Source: Steroidobacter gossypii (GTDB lineage: Bacteria > Pseudomonadota > Gammaproteobacteria > Steroidobacterales > Steroidobacteraceae). From it: DNA of 64,000 nt. Shown here piece after piece: positions 55,113 to 63,749 of this stretch. Each line of letters starts with the position of its first letter. The stretch's first letter is position 1. A program made the translations under genes and the position numbers. The notes under the pieces were generated by a model, which did no database searches, was not told the origin of the DNA, and was given only the letters and a program-made list of their open reading frames with translations. The stretch spans positions 145,247 to 209,246 of the forward strand of contig NZ_JAEVLS010000009.1 in the NCBI RefSeq assembly GCF_016801985.1. Direction: 5' to 3'.

Positions 55113-57248
55113 TTACGAAGCCTTGCGCCTGTGAGCCGGCACATACAACCGGCTCATGGTCGCCAATGGATCGAACTTGCCGACGTTCTGGTCCTGCATC
55201 ATCTCTGCGAACCGGTCGGCCGTCATGGCTGGGCTGCAGAAAAAACCCTGGTACTGATCGCAGCCGAGGCCGCGCAGGAATTGCAGTTGCTGCTCGGTCT
55301 CGACCCCTTCGGCGATCACCTTCAGTCGCAGACTGTGCGCCAGTGAAATGATGGCGTGCACGATGGCGGCGTCTTCGGGATTGGCCACCACGTCCTTGAT
55401 GAAGCTGCGGTCGATCTTCAGCTTGTCGAGCGGGAAGCGGCGCAGATAGTTCAAGCTGGAATAACCGGTGCCGAAGTCGTCGATGGAAATGTGCACGCCC
55501 AGCCGGCTCAACTGTTCCAGAATCGCGGTCGACGTCGCGGCGTTGTGCATGACCGCGCTTTCGGTCAGCTCGATCTCCAGATAGGTCGGCTCGAGGTTGG
55601 CGTCTTCGAGCGCCGACTGCACGACGCTCACCAGATTCTTCTGGCGAAACTGCTGCGCCGACATGTTGATGGCCACGCGCACCGGCGCCACGTTGTTGAC
55701 CTGCCACTGGCGCGCTTGCCGGCAGGCCTCGCGCAACACCCATTCACCGATCTGCAGGATCAGTCCGGTCTCTTCCGCCAGCGGGATGAAATCGCCCGGC
55801 GGCACCAGACCGCGCTCCGGATGACGCCAGCGGATCAACGCTTCGGTGCTGCTGATGCGACCGGTGGTGATATCCACTTTCGGCTGATAGTGCAGCTCGA
55901 GCTCGCCATTCACCAGCGCGCGCCGCAGCCCGTTCTCCATCTTCAGGCGCTGCTGCGCGAATGCGTTCATCGACGGCGTGAAGAACGAATAGGTGTTGCC
56001 GCCGATCTTCTTGGAGTGATACATCGCCGCGTCGGCATTCACCATCAGCTCATCGGCGCGGCTGCCGTCGTCCGGATACATGCTGATGCCGATGCTCGGC
56101 GCGGTGTGAATGTCCACACCGAGGATGTGGAACGGCTCGGCAAAGCATGCGACCAGGCGCTGGGCCAGGTGCTCGACATCCGCCTGGCTTTCGACCTCGC
56201 CGGCGATCAGCACGAACTCATCGCCGCCGGTGCGCGCCAGCGTATCGCTCTTGCGCAGCACGCCTCGCAAGCGGTCGGCCACTTCTTTCAACAGCTCATC
56301 GCCGCCGTGATGACCGAGCGAGTCGTTGATCAATTTGAAACGATCCAGATCGATCACCAGCACCGCGATTCGAGCCGGGTGTCGCTCGGCATAAGAGATG
56401 GCCTGCGACAAACGGTCGTCGAGCAGCAAACGGTTGGGCAGCTCGGTGAGCGAATCGTGAGTCGCCAGATGCTGCAGGCGTGCGTTCACATCCTGCAAGG
56501 CCACCGCATGCTGGCGCGAGCGCGATTCCAGATGCGAGTCGTACATCAGCAGGATCATCGTGATCAGCAGCACGCCGAGCGCGAACCCGCCGATCAGGAT
56601 CGCCAGCCAGCCGCTGCTGGTGGCGGTCGCTCCCACGCAGTACGAGTTGGGCGCGAACTGCGAAGCGAACATGCCGGTGTAATGCATGCCGGCGATGGCC
56701 GCACCCATCACGACCGAGGCCAGGCTCCGTTGCAAACGAATGCGCCATGAAGCGCCGGCTCGCAGGCGGAAGAACAGCCACAGCGCGGCGAACGATGCCA
56801 CGATCGCGATGACGATCGAAGCGATCAGCAGTTTCGGCTCATAGGTAATAAAGGGCACGATGCGGATCGCGCCCATGCCCGAGTAATGCATGGCCGCGAT
56901 GCCCAGACCCATGATCACGGCGCCGCCGGCGAGCCGACCCCATCCGCCCACGTCGCGGCTGGCGATGTTCAGCGCGAAGCCCGACACCAGGATCGCAACC
57001 GCCAGCGAGGCGAGCGTCATCGGTACGTCGTAGGCGAGCGGGATGGGCAGCGAGAAGGCCAGCATGCCGATGAAGTGCATCGACCAGATGCCCACGCCCA
57101 TAGCCAGCGCGCCGCCGGCCAGCCACAGTCGCATGTGCTCGCGCTGGGCCGTGGCCACTCTCGATGCGAGGTTCAGCGCCGTGTACGACACACACACCGC
57201 AACCACGAACGATAGCGTGACCAACCAGGGATTGTAGGAGCCGTTCAC
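55113..57248 (-). CDS. MHYT-GGDEF-EAL cyclic-di-GMP signalling protein
   Basis: A 711-residue membrane protein. The MHYT sensor (residues 1-230) has seven helices with the motifs SMHFIGM, AMHYSGM and GMHYTGM, proposed to bind a metal and sense a gas. The GGDEF domain (about 260-420) has an intact TGGDEFVLIAG active site and an RKSD inhibitory-site motif five residues before it. The EAL domain (about 435-695) has TEALIRWRHPERG, DDFGTGYSSLNYL and IAEGVETEQQL. Both catalytic sites look intact, so it could make or degrade c-di-GMP. The start is GTG. It is convergent with rlmB. Confidence 0.93.
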   Translation of the reverse strand: MNGSYNPWLVTLSFVVAVCVSYTALNLASRVATAQREHMRLWLAGGALAMGVGIWSMHFIGMLAFSLPIPLAYDVPMTLASLAVAILVSGFALNIASRDVGGWGRLAGGAVIMGLGIAAMHYSGMGAIRIVPFITYEPKLLIASIVIAIVASFAALWLFFRLRAGASWRIRLQRSLASVVMGAAIAGMHYTGMFASQFAPNSYCVGATATSSGWLAILIGGFALGVLLITMILLMYDSHLESRSRQHAVALQDVNARLQHLATHDSLTELPNRLLLDDRLSQAISYAERHPARIAVLVIDLDRFKLINDSLGHHGGDELLKEVADRLRGVLRKSDTLARTGGDEFVLIAGEVESQADVEHLAQRLVACFAEPFHILGVDIHTAPSIGISMYPDDGSRADELMVNADAAMYHSKKIGGNTYSFFTPSMNAFAQQRLKMENGLRRALVNGELELHYQPKVDITTGRISSTEALIRWRHPERGLVPPGDFIPLAEETGLILQIGEWVLREACRQARQWQVNNVAPVRVAINMSAQQFRQKNLVSVVQSALEDANLEPTYLEIELTESAVMHNAATSTAILEQLSRLGVHISIDDFGTGYSSLNYLRRFPLDKLKIDRSFIKDVVANPEDAAIVHAIISLAHSLRLKVIAEGVETEQQLQFLRGLGCDQYQGFFCSPAMTADRFAEMMQDQNVGKFDPLATMSRLYVPAHRRKAS

Positions 57249-57441
57249 AATGTGACGTCCGTCATGTAATAGCCTGAGCGGCGAGGGAAAACGTCGCCGT
57301 TAGCTGTAGCGGCGGTTGCCGTTTCGTCTTGATGCAGCCCAGCACGAATTCAGTGGCCTGCTGGCAGCCGCAATAGGGCTAAACCCTAATACTTAACCGA
57401 AGCTGGCGGCCGCGAGCCCGTTCGGCAGGCCCATCCAGCCG

Positions 57442-57470
57442 TTGCGCTATACCGGGGGCTCGGCTAGTAT
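57442..57470 (+). promoter_or_regulatory. Candidate rpsF promoter
   Basis: TTGCGC (57442-57447) and TAGTAT (57465-57470) are spaced by 17 bases. A GC-rich discriminator (CCGCGGCC) follows, as expected for a ribosomal protein operon. The leader would be about 93 bases. Confidence 0.6.
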
Positions 57471-57477
57471 CCGCGGC

Positions 57478-57570
57478 CCTGTTGCGCCCGGGTCCTTCCG
57501 AGCGCGGCGGTTCCTCTAACTCCTTGCCGCACCGACTCTCGACCGGGCGGCATCTCCACAAGGAGCAGCA
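57478..57570 (+). promoter_or_regulatory. rpsF leader, possible S6:S18 autoregulatory RNA
   Basis: The leader contains GCGGC (57507 region) able to pair with GCCGC, followed at once by ACCGAC. Known S6:S18-binding leaders in many bacteria display a CCG next to such a stem, imitating their 16S rRNA site. A strong AAGGAG precedes the ATG. I infer the regulation; the structure was not computed. Confidence 0.35.
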
Positions 57571-57951
57571 ATGCGACACTACGAGATCGTTTTTCTGGTG
57601 CACCCCGACCAGAGTGAACAGGTTCCGGCCATGCTGGAACGCTACAAGACCATGATCGCGGCCGGTAACGGCACCGTGCATCGCCTGGAAGACTGGGGCC
57701 GTCGGCAACTCACGTTCCCGATCGCCAAGGTCCACAAAGCCCACTACGTGCTGATGAACATCGAGGTCGACGGCAAGACGCTGGCCGAGCTCACCGGCGC
57801 GTTCCGCTTCAGCGATGCAGTGCTGCGCCACCTGGTCATCAAGATGGACAAGGCCGTCACCGAACCCTCGCCGATGGCGAAGGGCGAGGAGGAGCGCGAC
57901 GAGCGCTTCTCGCGTGACGACGAGGAAGAAGGCGCTTCCGCGGCGTCTTGA
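57571..57951 (+). CDS. rpsF: 30S ribosomal protein S6
   Basis: Small-subunit protein that binds 16S rRNA together with S18. The start [21 protein letters not shown], the central [19 protein letters not shown] and the [11 protein letters not shown] strand are typical. The C-terminal tail is long and acidic ([18 protein letters not shown]), a form that accepts glutamate additions in some enterobacteria. Length is 126 residues. Confidence 0.97.
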   Translation: MRHYEIVFLVHPDQSEQVPAMLERYKTMIAAGNGTVHRLEDWGRRQLTFPIAKVHKAHYVLMNIEVDGKTLAELTGAFRFSDAVLRHLVIKMDKAVTEPSPMAKGEEERDERFSRDDEEEGASAAS

Positions 57952-57989
57952 TGTTCCGCCATCCGTTCACCGATTCGAGGGTATAAGCC

Positions 57990-58214
57990 ATGTCCCGTTT
58001 TTTCCGCCGCCGCAAGTTCTGCCGCTTCACTGCCGAAGGCATCGAGCAGATCGACTATAAGGATCTCGGCATCCTGAAGAGCTACATCACCGAGACCGGC
58101 AAGATCGTGCCGAGCCGCATCACCGGCACCAAGTCGCACTATCAGCGTCAGCTGGCGATTGCCGTGAAGCGCGCTCGCTACCTGGCGCTGCTGCCGTACA
58201 CCGACCAGCACTAA
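57990..58214 (+). CDS. rpsR: 30S ribosomal protein S18
   Basis: Partner of S6 in the 30S platform. The 74-residue sequence has the [20 protein letters not shown] and [20 protein letters not shown] segments typical of the family. The N-terminal sequence [10 protein letters not shown] has Ser second; in E. coli RimI acetylates an Ala there, so the rimI homologue at 1621-2106 may act elsewhere or after trimming. A GAGGG site precedes the ATG. Confidence 0.97.
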   Translation: MSRFFRRRKFCRFTAEGIEQIDYKDLGILKSYITETGKIVPSRITGTKSHYQRQLAIAVKRARYLALLPYTDQH

Positions 58215-58266
58215 AGAGTTCGCGTCCGACGCCTCGCCCCGGGGCATAACTGGGGCGGGCACATAC

Positions 58267-59172
58267 ATGCACCGTGCAATTGCTGTCTGGCTGACCGGGC
58301 ATCCATGGCGCGCCGCCTTAGCGGCCACCGTGAGCGGAGCGCTTTCGCTTCAAATGCCCTTGCCGTTTCTGGTCGTTGCCGGCGCCATCGCGGTGCTGGT
58401 GGCGCTGCGCTTTGAAACGAGACACGCCGTGACCATGGCGGTCGCGGCGGGCGCCGCGGCGAGCTGGGTGGTGTTGTCGGTGGCGGTGGTGCCGCTCGGC
58501 TGGCTGCTGCTCGGCGTAGGCGCGCTGTTTTTCGGCCCGGTGCTGCTGGGCTCGCTGCTGAGGAAGACGGGTTCGCTGAATCTGACGTTCCAGGTCATGT
58601 TGCTGGGCGTCGCGGTGCTGCTGATCGGCGTGTTCGTCGTGCTGCCCGATCCGGTCGGCATCTGGCGCGAGCAGATCGAGCTGATCATGCCTACCATGGA
58701 GCGGGCTGGCTGGCAGATCCCGCCAGGTGAGCGCGACGTGATCCTTGCCGCCTGGGCCCGCAGCATGTGGGGCAGCATGGCGGCGCTGTCGCTGAGCGCG
58801 GTGTTCGGCGCGGTGTTGCTGGGCCGGTGGTGGCAGTCGCTGCTGGACAGCCCGGGTTCATTTGGTGCCGAGTACCGGCAGTTGCGTCTCGGGCTCGCGC
58901 TCGGCATCGCGGTGACAGTGCTGTTCATCGTGGCGCTGCTGAGCGACTCGGCGCTGGCGGCCTCGTTGGCCTGGGTGGCATTCGCCGCGCTGGTCTTTCA
59001 GGGGCTGGCGGCCGCGCATCGGAGCAAGGCGGTGGGACGGTTGAATCGGGGCTGGCTGGTCGGGATTTATGTATTGCTGATCGTGTTGCCGGTCGCCTCC
59101 GTCGTGATATTCATGCTCGCGGTGTGGGGCTTTTTGGATAATTGGCTGCGGCCACGGACGCAGCACGTTTAA
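58267..59172 (+). CDS. DUF2232 family membrane protein
   Basis: A 301-residue protein with eight or so hydrophobic helices and little between them. The position between rpsR and rplI is typical for DUF2232 proteins in Xanthomonadales and related gammaproteobacteria. There is a C-terminal [10 protein letters not shown] motif after the last helix. The function is not known; some members resemble YybS of Bacillus. It starts 52 bases after rpsR. Confidence 0.8.
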   Translation: MHRAIAVWLTGHPWRAALAATVSGALSLQMPLPFLVVAGAIAVLVALRFETRHAVTMAVAAGAAASWVVLSVAVVPLGWLLLGVGALFFGPVLLGSLLRKTGSLNLTFQVMLLGVAVLLIGVFVVLPDPVGIWREQIELIMPTMERAGWQIPPGERDVILAAWARSMWGSMAALSLSAVFGAVLLGRWWQSLLDSPGSFGAEYRQLRLGLALGIAVTVLFIVALLSDSALAASLAWVAFAALVFQGLAAAHRSKAVGRLNRGWLVGIYVLLIVLPVASVVIFMLAVWGFLDNWLRPRTQHV

Positions 59173-59201
59173 CTCAGGCCTCTTTTCATGAGGATAGGCT
59201 G

Positions 59202-59651
59202 ATGGAAATCATTCTGATGCAGAAGGTTGCCAACCTCGGCAACATCGGTGACAAGGTCAAGGTGAAGGCCGGCTACGGCCGCAACTACCTGCTGCCCCAG
59301 GGCAAGGCCACGCTGGCCACCCCGGAGAACGTCGCCAAGTTCGAAGCGCGCCGCGCCGAATTCGAGAAGGCGGCCAAGGAAGAGATGGCCAGCGCCCAGG
59401 CGCGCGCCGCCAAGCTCGAAGGCTTCAAGCTGACGTTGACGGCCAAGGCCGGCGGCGAAGGCAAGCTGTTCGGCTCGGTGGGCAACAGCGACATCGTCGA
59501 GGCGCTGCGCAAGGCCGGTCACACGGTCGAGCGCGCCGAAGTGCGCATGCCGAACGGCCCGATCCGTCAGGCCGGCGAGCACACCGTGCAGCTGCACCTG
59601 CACACCGACGTGAACGTCGATCTGCCGGTCGTCATCGTCGGCGAAGAATAA
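59202..59651 (+). CDS. rplI: 50S ribosomal protein L9
   Basis: Large-subunit protein at the base of the L1 stalk. [36 protein letters not shown] is typical (N-domain residues 1-52, given in parts: [19 protein letters not shown], then [13 protein letters not shown]). A long connecting helix and the C-domain ([19 protein letters not shown]) follow. Length is 149 residues, the same as in E. coli. The upstream frame is open but unsupported. Confidence 0.97.
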   Translation: MEIILMQKVANLGNIGDKVKVKAGYGRNYLLPQGKATLATPENVAKFEARRAEFEKAAKEEMASAQARAAKLEGFKLTLTAKAGGEGKLFGSVGNSDIVEALRKAGHTVERAEVRMPNGPIRQAGEHTVQLHLHTDVNVDLPVVIVGEE

Positions 59652-59666
59652 TCTTCACCGCCACCG

Positions 59667-61085
59667 ATGGCCGAAGCCGATAACAAGGTTTCGTTCGCGG
59701 GCGCGCGTCGCGTCCGCGATAAAGCGGTGGATGACATTCGGGTCCCGCCTCACAACATCGAGGCGGAACAGGCGGTGCTCGGCGGCCTGATGCTGGACAA
59801 CCGCGCCTGGGACCAGATCGCGGACCGCATCGTCGCCGACGATTTCTATCGCCGCGATCATCAGATCATCTTCGAGGCCATCGCCGAGCGCGGCGCGCTG
59901 GGCGAGCCTTCCGACGCCGTCACGCTGTCCGAGTGGCTGGAGCGTAAAGGTCTCACGGCGGATACCGGCGGCCTGCCTTATCTTGCGCAGCTGGTTCGTG
60001 ACACGCCGAGCGCGGCCAACGTTCGCGCCTATGCCGACGCGGTTCGTGAGCGCTCGACGCTTCGTCAGCTGATCTCCGTTGGCGGCGAGATCGCCAACGG
60101 GGCTTACGATCCGCAAGGGCGCGACGCGGCCGAGATCCTCGACGAAGCCGAACGCCGCGTGTTCGAAATCGCCGAGAGCCGCAACAAGACCGGCTCGGGC
60201 TTCGTGCCGCTGCGAAACGAAGTCGGCAAGATCATCGATCTGATCGACACGCTGGCGCAAAACCCCGGCGCCATCACCGGTCTGTCCACCGGCTTCAAGA
60301 AGCTGGATGAAATGACCGCCGGCTTGCAGAAGGGCGATCTGATCATCGTCGCCGCGCGTCCTTCCATGGGTAAGACCACGTTCAGTCTGAACATGGCGGA
60401 GAACGCCGCCTTCGGCCCCAAGCAGGCCAAGGTGGGCGTGTTCAGTATGGAAATGGGCCGCGAGCAGCTGGCGTTTCGTATGGTGTCGTCCTTGGGCCGT
60501 GTCGATCAGACCAAGCTGCGCACCGGTCAGCTCGACGATGACGATTGGTCGCGCGTGCAGATGGCCATTTCGATGATGAAGTCGTCGAACATCTATATCG
60601 ACGACACGCCGGCGTTGTCTCCCACCGAAGTGCGCGCCCGCGCGCGGCGTTTGAAACGCGAGCATGGGCTCGATCTGATCGTGGTCGACTACCTGCAGCT
60701 GATGCAGGTGCCCGGCAACAAAGAAAACCGCACCGCCGAGATTTCCGAGATCTCGCGCTCGTTGAAGGCGCTCGCCAAGGAGCTGTCGGTGCCGGTGATC
60801 GCGCTGTCGCAGCTCAATCGCAGCGTCGAGCAGCGCACCGACAAGCGGCCGGTGAGCTCGGACCTGCGTGAATCGGGCGCTATCGAGCAGGACGCGGACG
60901 TGATCATGATGATCTACCGTGAAGAAGTTTATAACCCCGATACGCCGCGCAAAGGCATCGCGGACATCATCATCACCAAACAACGTAACGGCCCGACCGG
61001 CGACGTCGAGCTGACCTTCCTCGGCAAGTTCACCAAGTTCGAGAACTACACGCCCGAGATGCCCTACGGCGACGGCCCGTTCTAA
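59667..61085 (+). CDS. dnaB: Replicative DNA helicase DnaB
   Basis: Hexameric 5'-3' helicase at the replication fork. The N-terminal domain includes PPHNIEAEQAVLGGLMLDNR. The RecA-like domain has Walker A IIVAARPSMGKTTFSLNMA, VDYLQLM, and the SQLNRSVEQRTDKRPVSSDL motif with its QxxR residues. No intein interrupts the Walker A. Length is 472 residues. It lies 15 bases after rplI, the common order. Confidence 0.97.
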   Translation: MAEADNKVSFAGARRVRDKAVDDIRVPPHNIEAEQAVLGGLMLDNRAWDQIADRIVADDFYRRDHQIIFEAIAERGALGEPSDAVTLSEWLERKGLTADTGGLPYLAQLVRDTPSAANVRAYADAVRERSTLRQLISVGGEIANGAYDPQGRDAAEILDEAERRVFEIAESRNKTGSGFVPLRNEVGKIIDLIDTLAQNPGAITGLSTGFKKLDEMTAGLQKGDLIIVAARPSMGKTTFSLNMAENAAFGPKQAKVGVFSMEMGREQLAFRMVSSLGRVDQTKLRTGQLDDDDWSRVQMAISMMKSSNIYIDDTPALSPTEVRARARRLKREHGLDLIVVDYLQLMQVPGNKENRTAEISEISRSLKALAKELSVPVIALSQLNRSVEQRTDKRPVSSDLRESGAIEQDADVIMMIYREEVYNPDTPRKGIADIIITKQRNGPTGDVELTFLGKFTKFENYTPEMPYGDGPF

Positions 61086-61203
61086 TGGGCTCGGGATCGG
61101 GCATCCTGCCACGACCCTCGCGCGAGATGGCAACAGGCGTGACCTTTGCCACTCGCTCGCCGCCTGAGGCGGCGGGGTATATCCCTGTACCCAGGGGGTG
61201 ATT

Positions 61204-62376
61204 GTGAGCTTTCCGGTTGCCACCATCGACGCCTCGGCGCTGCGGAACAATCTCGCAGTCGTGCGTCGGATGGCGCCTCGATCTCGGGTCATCGCCGTCG
61301 TCAAAGCGAACGGCTATGGCCACGGCATGATCCGCGTCGCTCGCGCGCTTGCCGATGCTGACGGGTTGGGCGTCGCGCGATTGGCTGACGCGGTAGCTTT
61401 GCGCGAGGCGGGCATCACACAGCGCATCCTTCTTCTCGAAGGCGTGTTCGGCGCCGAGCAGTTCGCGCTTGCCGCCAAGGAGCAATGTGAAATCGTCGTG
61501 CACTCCCCCGAACAGCTCGACGTTCTGGAGCAGTTCTCCGGCTCGCATCGCTTCGTCGTCTGGCTGAAGCTCAACAGCGGCATGAACCGGCTCGGCTTCC
61601 GCGTGTCCGATTTCGCCGCCGCCCACGCGCGGCTGCGGCGCTGCTCGTCGGTGAGTTTGATTCGCGTGATGACGCATCTGTCCTCTTCCGAGGAGCGCGA
61701 TGATCCAGATTCTTGGTCGCCCCACTCGACTTCGGTCCAGCATGAGTCGGCTGCGGCAGATCGTGGCGCGCGCGCTCACGTCGCAGCGACGAGCCGCCGT
61801 GGCGAGATCACCGTAACTCAGTTGCAAATATTCGACGACGCGGTCGCGCCGCTTGGCCATGAGCGTAGCGTGGCCAATTCGGCCGCCGTCATCGCCTGGC
61901 CGGAGTCGCATCAGGATTGGGTGCGACCGGGGCTGATGCTCTATGGCATGTCTCCCATGCCCGGCAAAACCGCGGCCGATTTCGGGCTGCGCCCGGCGAT
62001 GACTTTGTCGACTCAGTTGATCGCCATTCAAAACATCGGCGCCGGCGAATCCGTTGGCTACAACGGCATCTGGCGCGCTTCGCGCGCGTCTCGAATCGGC
62101 ATCGCTGCCATCGGCTATGGCGACGGCTTCCCTCGCAGCACCCGCAACGGCGCTCCGGTGTTAGTGGCTGGCCGCGAGGCTTCGATCGCCGGCCGCGTAT
62201 CCATGGATATGATCGGCATCGACGTCACCGACCTTCCCAATGCAAAGCCCGGCGACGAAGTGATCGTCTGGGGCTCCGGCCTGCCCGCCGAGCGCCTGGC
62301 GCCTTACGCCGATACCACTTGCTATGAACTCGTCTGCCGCGTGACCTCTCGCGTACCGCTGCTCTGGCGGGAGTAG
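61204..62376 (+). CDS. alr: Alanine racemase with an unusual insertion
   Basis: PLP enzyme making D-alanine for peptidoglycan. The PLP lysine lies in VVKANGYGHGMIR, the second catalytic Tyr in ESVGYNGIWRA, and GYGDGFPR and VSMDMIGIDV are intact. GTG at 61204 follows AGGGGG by five bases; GTG at 61198 is an alternative. The length of 390 residues exceeds the usual 355-370. The extra lies after MTHLSSSEE (about residue 165), where some 38 hydrophilic residues rich in Ser, His and Arg precede the conserved TQLQIFDDAV helix. Confidence 0.92.
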   Translation: MSFPVATIDASALRNNLAVVRRMAPRSRVIAVVKANGYGHGMIRVARALADADGLGVARLADAVALREAGITQRILLLEGVFGAEQFALAAKEQCEIVVHSPEQLDVLEQFSGSHRFVVWLKLNSGMNRLGFRVSDFAAAHARLRRCSSVSLIRVMTHLSSSEERDDPDSWSPHSTSVQHESAAADRGARAHVAATSRRGEITVTQLQIFDDAVAPLGHERSVANSAAVIAWPESHQDWVRPGLMLYGMSPMPGKTAADFGLRPAMTLSTQLIAIQNIGAGESVGYNGIWRASRASRIGIAAIGYGDGFPRSTRNGAPVLVAGREASIAGRVSMDMIGIDVTDLPNAKPGDEVIVWGSGLPAERLAPYADTTCYELVCRVTSRVPLLWRE

Positions 62377-63090
62377 CCGCGCGAAGCGCGTCGCAAAGTG
62401 TTGGCGTCTCATCATCACACGGCCGTCGAAGGCGGTTAGCTACGCAATCGATGTAACAGTGCTCCGATCGCCATCCCTTGGTCATAAGATTCGCCGTCTC
62501 AGCGAGTCGGGCGGTGCGGTGATCGATGGTGTAGTGCCGGCGGGATGGTTCGTGTCGTCCGGCCTACATTGAGCGGCTCGCCATCCGCGTCTTCGACCTT
62601 CGGATCGATGCTGCAATCACACGCCAAGCGCCGGGCCCTTTCGCAGAAACGCTTGGCCCGTGTTCGAAGTTACAACGACCGGCTGCGCTGTCGCGCAGCG
62701 TCCACGTGAACTATGGCGTGGTGGCGATCGCCACCTTTGAGGGCGGCAGGTCCGTGGGCCAGAAACGTTTCTCAGTTGATTTAGATCGGCTGAGGGCCGC
62801 TCGAAAAGTATAGGAGGGTATCGGGCGGAGATCGGTGTGCTGGGATCAGGCGCAGGAACGATCTTATTCGGCGTGACTTTGCTGTCTAAGCACAGTCCAA
62901 GATAGGAGGAAAATGTTTCTCCGCTCCGCGCGCTTCGCGCGGGCGGCGGCGACCAGTCAATCCGCGTGCGCGCCTGCGTGTCTGCTTTCGGCAAGAGCTG
63001 CATTCGGCGAGGGCGCGAATGGATTGAGGTGCGTCCCAATCCTGAATCGTCGCCAAGCATCGACAAAACGAACTCCGCCGAATCGGCCGC
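62377..63090. other. 714-bp region without a supported gene
   Basis: No open frame here has a recognisable product. Small GC palindromes occur just after alr (CGCGCGAAGCGCG, 62379-62391) and near 62930 (CGCGCTTCGCGCG). A GC-rich hairpin-prone stretch surrounds 62685-62735. radA, which often follows alr, is absent. The base composition and lack of coding signal differ from the dense region to the left. Confidence 0.65.
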
Positions 63091-63441
63091 TCAGAGATTT
63101 CGATCCTTCCTCGAAGCCAGAGCGAGTTTCTCAACGAGCCCGTCTGGGATCGGCCGGCTCGGCGAGAAGGTGATACCAGTCTTGGTAGCCTTGAGTCCGG
63201 CCGCGGCAATGTCGTCCGCATACGACTTGATGGCGGAAGGAGAGAGATAGAGGCCGCACTGCTTACTGAACGCCGCATAGCCCGCGATGATGGATTGTCC
63301 GATCCTGAAGCCCGGCATTTTATAGGCGATGACTTCTTCGGCGTCAGGCAGCGCCCGCGAAAGTTGGGAGCGCAATCGAACCAGCAGAGGGCGGAGGTCT
63401 TCAGGAGCCTTGGCAATGTAGGCGTCGTGATCAGCGAACAT
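63091..63441 (-). CDS. DUF1801 family protein (YdhG-like, iron-chaperone fold)
   Basis: A 116-residue soluble protein. The N-terminal DAYIAKAPEDLRPLLVRLR and the DAEEVIAYKMPGFRIG block are hallmarks of DUF1801, followed by the GLYLSPSAIKSYADDI strand and helix and a final TKTGITFSPSRPIP. The family includes Fra-like iron chaperone homologues, but most bacterial members have no known function. The start at 63441 follows a GGAGGT at 11 bases. No operon partners are seen. Confidence 0.85.
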   Translation of the reverse strand: MFADHDAYIAKAPEDLRPLLVRLRSQLSRALPDAEEVIAYKMPGFRIGQSIIAGYAAFSKQCGLYLSPSAIKSYADDIAAAGLKATKTGITFSPSRPIPDGLVEKLALASRKDRNL

Positions 63442-63749
63442 TGTTAGGTAAGACCTCCGCTGGCGTGATATGCAAGGCAAGCGCCCGCCATCCCAGTTTC
63501 AACCAGTTGGATGACTGAATCAAGCTGAGCAGAAGAAAGGTCCACATGGGCCAAACAGCCGCCCCGGACCTTCCCTTGTGCCAGGTGGAGTCAGACGATG
63601 TGAATCACTATCGCTGAGTTACTGATGTCCGCTTCGGGTCGGGACAAAAGTCAGTCAGCTCCCGGTCAGGAGCAGATAGTTGCAACGTGAGCTCGCGAGC
63701 GCCTTCCGAATCTGCAGTGGCGAATCCTTCGCGCCGTGTGGCGGCATGA
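63442..63749. other. Non-coding stretch before the partial Rpn-like gene
   Basis: I see no gene or RNA here. The sequence GATGTCCGCTTCGGGTCGGGAC near 63624 has the look of a short dispersed repeat (two parts, GATGTCCGCTTCGG and GTCGGGAC), but no second copy lies in this window. Confidence 0.5.

Larger units (their letters stand above)
57249..57570. other. 322-bp divergent region between the MHYT gene and rpsF
   Basis: No gene is visible. It holds the rpsF promoter and leader (annotated separately). A small palindrome TAGGG-CTAAA-CCCTA lies near 57373-57387. I see no cyclic-di-GMP riboswitch motif despite the neighbouring signalling gene. Confidence 0.6.

Noticed and set aside
55113..57248. 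Degenerate GGDEF or EAL domain
   Set aside because: Both GGDEF and EAL signatures and the DDFGTGYSSL loop are intact, so there is no sign of lost activity.
57249..57441. Cyclic-di-GMP riboswitch between the MHYT gene and rpsF
   Set aside because: The expected conserved GEMM loop sequences are not present in either orientation.
62617..63066. 149-codon minus-strand frame between alr and the DUF1801 gene
   Set aside because: Ser/Pro/Arg-rich translation with no family likeness, no ribosome site and no operon context.
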